From the NCBI GenBank assembly GCA_021159955.1, contig JAGHDJ010000041.1, forward strand, positions 1-6,268: DNA of 6,268 bases. Direction: 5' to 3'. Positions 4,850-6,268 of this stretch are shown here, in pieces (the stretch's first letter is position 1; each line of letters begins with the position of its first letter). The notes below the pieces were generated by a model. The model was not told the origin of the DNA and ran no database searches. It saw only the letters and a list, made by a program, of their open reading frames with translations. A program made the translations under genes and the position numbers. Source of the DNA: Dehalococcoidia bacterium. Its GTDB lineage: Bacteria > Chloroflexota > Dehalococcoidia > UBA2247.

Positions 4850-5580
4850 GATAACACCTCAAGCTCAATTCTACACTTACCGCCATCATAGCTCTCTTTA
4901 GCCACTCTAACGGGTTTATCCATAGCTTCACAGGATACGGCAGCCGCTATGGATGCAAGCGGACTTCCCAGGCAACGATAATACCAGATGTCCTCGTAAG
5001 CCAGGCTGGCATCTTTTATCTCCACATTCACCCGCCCGTCCAGCATATTCACCTCAACCGAGGACGCCAGATCCAACAAGCCCACCACAATATAGCTTAT
5101 CGATTCCTCTATCTCATCAGCAGTGGGTCCAGGTTTTCCCTCCAGCATATCCATATTTATACTCCCGGGAGTGGTCACCGCAATAGCTAAATCATCGGGG
5201 CTCGCACCGTAACGCACTATCATACGGCCGGCGAGCTTACCCTGAACCCTGACAATATCTTCATTGTCCTGCAGGGGAATAAGCGCTTGAGGACGCCCGT
5301 CTCTCATCGCCGATGGCAAATATATCGCCTTATTCCGCAATCCTAGCTCCTCTAGAAGCGCTGCGGTGTTTTCCATTCCCGTCTTGAGCATTACCTGGCA
5401 CGCCTCGGGAGAAATGTAAGGACGGGAATTCGCCAGGGCAATACAGGTAAAACCGAGTATGAGCATAGATATGCCAATAGCGGTCATAGGAACTGATTTG
5501 ATAAGGAAATATGATACGGGGGTAAATACAGCGCCAGCAACGGCGAGTCCTAAACCCAGAATTCTATAATGGTTACCCAT
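4846..5580 (-). CDS. Two-helix membrane protein of unknown function
   Basis: I do not recognise this 244-aa protein. It has two N-terminal membrane helices (about 8-27 and 32-50) with a short turn KSVPM between them, then a soluble domain of about 190 residues that is predicted cytoplasmic if the N-terminus is inside. The soluble part alternates helix and strand, with VRVQGKLAGRMIVRYG (110-125), a helix around 154-173, and SPLASIAAAVSCEAMDKPV (206-224) as distinctive segments. Two N-terminal helices before a soluble domain recall DUF58 proteins, but no MIDAS-type metal site (DxSxS) is visible, so I do not call it DUF58. The ATG start has GGAAG 7 bp upstream. It is first in the five-gene operon and starts 23 bp after the tRNA. 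Confidence 0.85.
   Translation of the reverse strand: MGNHYRILGLGLAVAGAVFTPVSYFLIKSVPMTAIGISMLILGFTCIALANSRPYISPEACQVMLKTGMENTAALLEELGLRNKAIYLPSAMRDGRPQALIPLQDNEDIVRVQGKLAGRMIVRYGASPDDLAIAVTTPGSINMDMLEGKPGPTADEIEESISYIVVGLLDLASSVEVNMLDGRVNVEIKDASLAYEDIWYYRCLGSPLASIAAAVSCEAMDKPVRVAKESYDGGKCRIELEVLS
4855..4860 (-). promoter_or_regulatory. Shine-Dalgarno GAGGTG deciding the CTG start
   Basis: Six bases matching the anti-Shine-Dalgarno core lie 5 bp before CTG at 4849, inside the last codons of the 244-aa gene. No other start codon in the small-protein frame is at a workable distance from it. Confidence 0.65.
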
Positions 5581-5603
5581 ATATCATCTTCCAAAGATTA
5601 ATT

Positions 5604-5677
5604 TGGCTGGGGAACGAGGGCTCGAACCTCGGTTTGCTGATCCAGAATCAGCCGTCCTACCACTAGACGATTCCCCA
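5604..5677 (-). tRNA. trnQ: tRNA-Gln, anticodon CUG, CCA encoded
   Basis: The gene is 74 nt and folds fully. The 7-bp acceptor stem is TGGGGAA with TTCCCCA, the D stem is GTC/GAC, the anticodon stem is GCTGA/TCAGC with loop TTCTGGA (anticodon CTG, reads CAG), the variable loop is AAAC, and the T stem is CGAGG/CCTCG with loop TTCGAGC. The discriminator base is G and CCA is encoded at 5606-5604. The U1-A72 first pair is typical of bacterial tRNA-Gln. It lies 11 bp after the EF-G stop codon and 23 bp before the next gene, all on one strand, so it may be cut from a longer transcript. Confidence 0.97.
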
Positions 5678-5688
5678 ACGATTCGGAC

Positions 5689-6268
5689 TTACTTCTCTTT
5701 CTCTACCGATGACTTTTCCTGTATCACCTTCTGAGCTATCTGGGGAGGCATTTCTTCATAATGGCTAAATTCCATAGTGAATGTCCCCCTGCCCTGAGTT
5801 ATGGAGCGCAAGTCAATGGCATAGCGCTGTGCCTCAGACAAAGGAACGTGAGCCGCAATAGTCTGAATGCCACCTTGAGAATTCATCCCCTGCATTCTGC
5901 CACGCTTGCTGTTGAGGTCACTAACGATATCACCTGTGAATTCATCGGGGACTATAACCTCAAGCTGCATTACAGGCTCCAGCAAAACGGGTTTCCCTTC
6001 GGCAATCCCCTTTTTGAAAGCCTGTGACCCTGCAATTTTAAAGCATATCTCAGAGGAATCTACGGGATGAAAGCTGCCATCATAAAGAGTAACCTTGACA
6101 TCCACAACCGGATATTTCGCCAGAACACCCTCTTTGCGGGCATCCATAACACCCTTTTCTACCGCGGGGATATAATTCTTGGGCACCCTGCCTCCCACCA
6201 CCTTGTCACCAAACTCAAAACCGCTGCCGCGAGGCAAGGGGTCAAACTCCAGCATAACATGTCCGTAC
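5689..6268 (-). CDS. fusA: Elongation factor G, C-terminal part (5' end outside window)
   Basis: This partial gene encodes the last 192 residues of an EF-G, the ribosomal translocation GTPase. The frame is open to the window edge, with YGHV before the first in-window Met, matching the EF-G domain IV lead-in, so the ATG at 6255 is not the start. Domain IV shows FEFGDKVVGG, IPAVEKGV and the decoding-site tip loop GSFHPVDSSE. Domain V begins at about LLEPVMQLEVIVPDEFTG and includes DLNSKRGRMQGM and LRSITQGRGTFTMEFSHYEE. The G domain lies outside the window. The SKRGR and HYEE wording is closer to EF-G2-like paralogs than to the E. coli protein, so this may be a second EF-G of the genome. The gene is followed closely by tRNA-Gln. 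Confidence 0.95.
   Translation of the reverse strand, partial: YGHVMLEFDPLPRGSGFEFGDKVVGGRVPKNYIPAVEKGVMDARKEGVLAKYPVVDVKVTLYDGSFHPVDSSEICFKIAGSQAFKKGIAEGKPVLLEPVMQLEVIVPDEFTGDIVSDLNSKRGRMQGMNSQGGIQTIAAHVPLSEAQRYAIDLRSITQGRGTFTMEFSHYEEMPPQIAQKVIQEKSSVEKEK

Noticed and set aside
6253..6255. ATG 6255 as the EF-G start
   Set aside because: The frame continues to the window edge with EF-G-like residues YGHV, and the protein would lack all of domains I-III.

Overview
The window looks bacterial: one gene encodes EF-G rather than archaeal EF-2, Shine-Dalgarno sites are clear, and there is a tRNA-Gln with an encoded CCA. The combination of a MoxR ATPase with DUF4350 and DUF4129 proteins, and the style of the GC-rich hairpin repeats, suggests Chloroflexota, perhaps Dehalococcoidia. 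That placement is an impression from gene content, not a computed assignment. Every supported gene is on the minus strand, so transcription runs from the right edge to the left.

Right end (about 5600-6268): the C-terminal third of an elongation factor G gene runs off the right edge. It is followed 11 bp later by tRNA-Gln(CUG), and 23 bp after that by the first gene of a membrane-protein operon.

Middle (814-5580): five genes lie head to tail, and every junction between them overlaps. In order they are a 244-aa two-helix membrane protein of unknown function, a small membrane protein, a large membrane protein with a secreted immunoglobulin-like part and a cytoplasmic DUF4129 tail, a DUF4350-type membrane-anchored protein, and a MoxR-family AAA+ ATPase. 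Reading the Shine-Dalgarno sites and signal peptides moves three starts away from the longest open frames: CTG at 4849 (84 aa), GTG at 4601 (653 aa) and TTG at 1761 (315 aa). The DUF4350 gene starts with GTG at 2653. Downstream translation is probably coupled. The likely theme is a MoxR chaperone acting on a cell-envelope complex. The usual DUF58/von Willebrand-like partner is not in the window.

Left end (1-818): a REP-associated tyrosine transposase (RAYT, 75-560) sits among copies of a 56-bp palindromic element. Each full element folds as two 8-bp hairpins closed by a TGTAG/CTACA stem, and each hairpin has the GTAG foot typical of REP sequences on its own 5' side. Two full copies, one half copy and one decayed copy lie between the transposase and MoxR at a 75-79 bp period. 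Another full copy lies beyond the transposase and reaches toward the left edge. The last decayed copy overlaps the MoxR stop codon.
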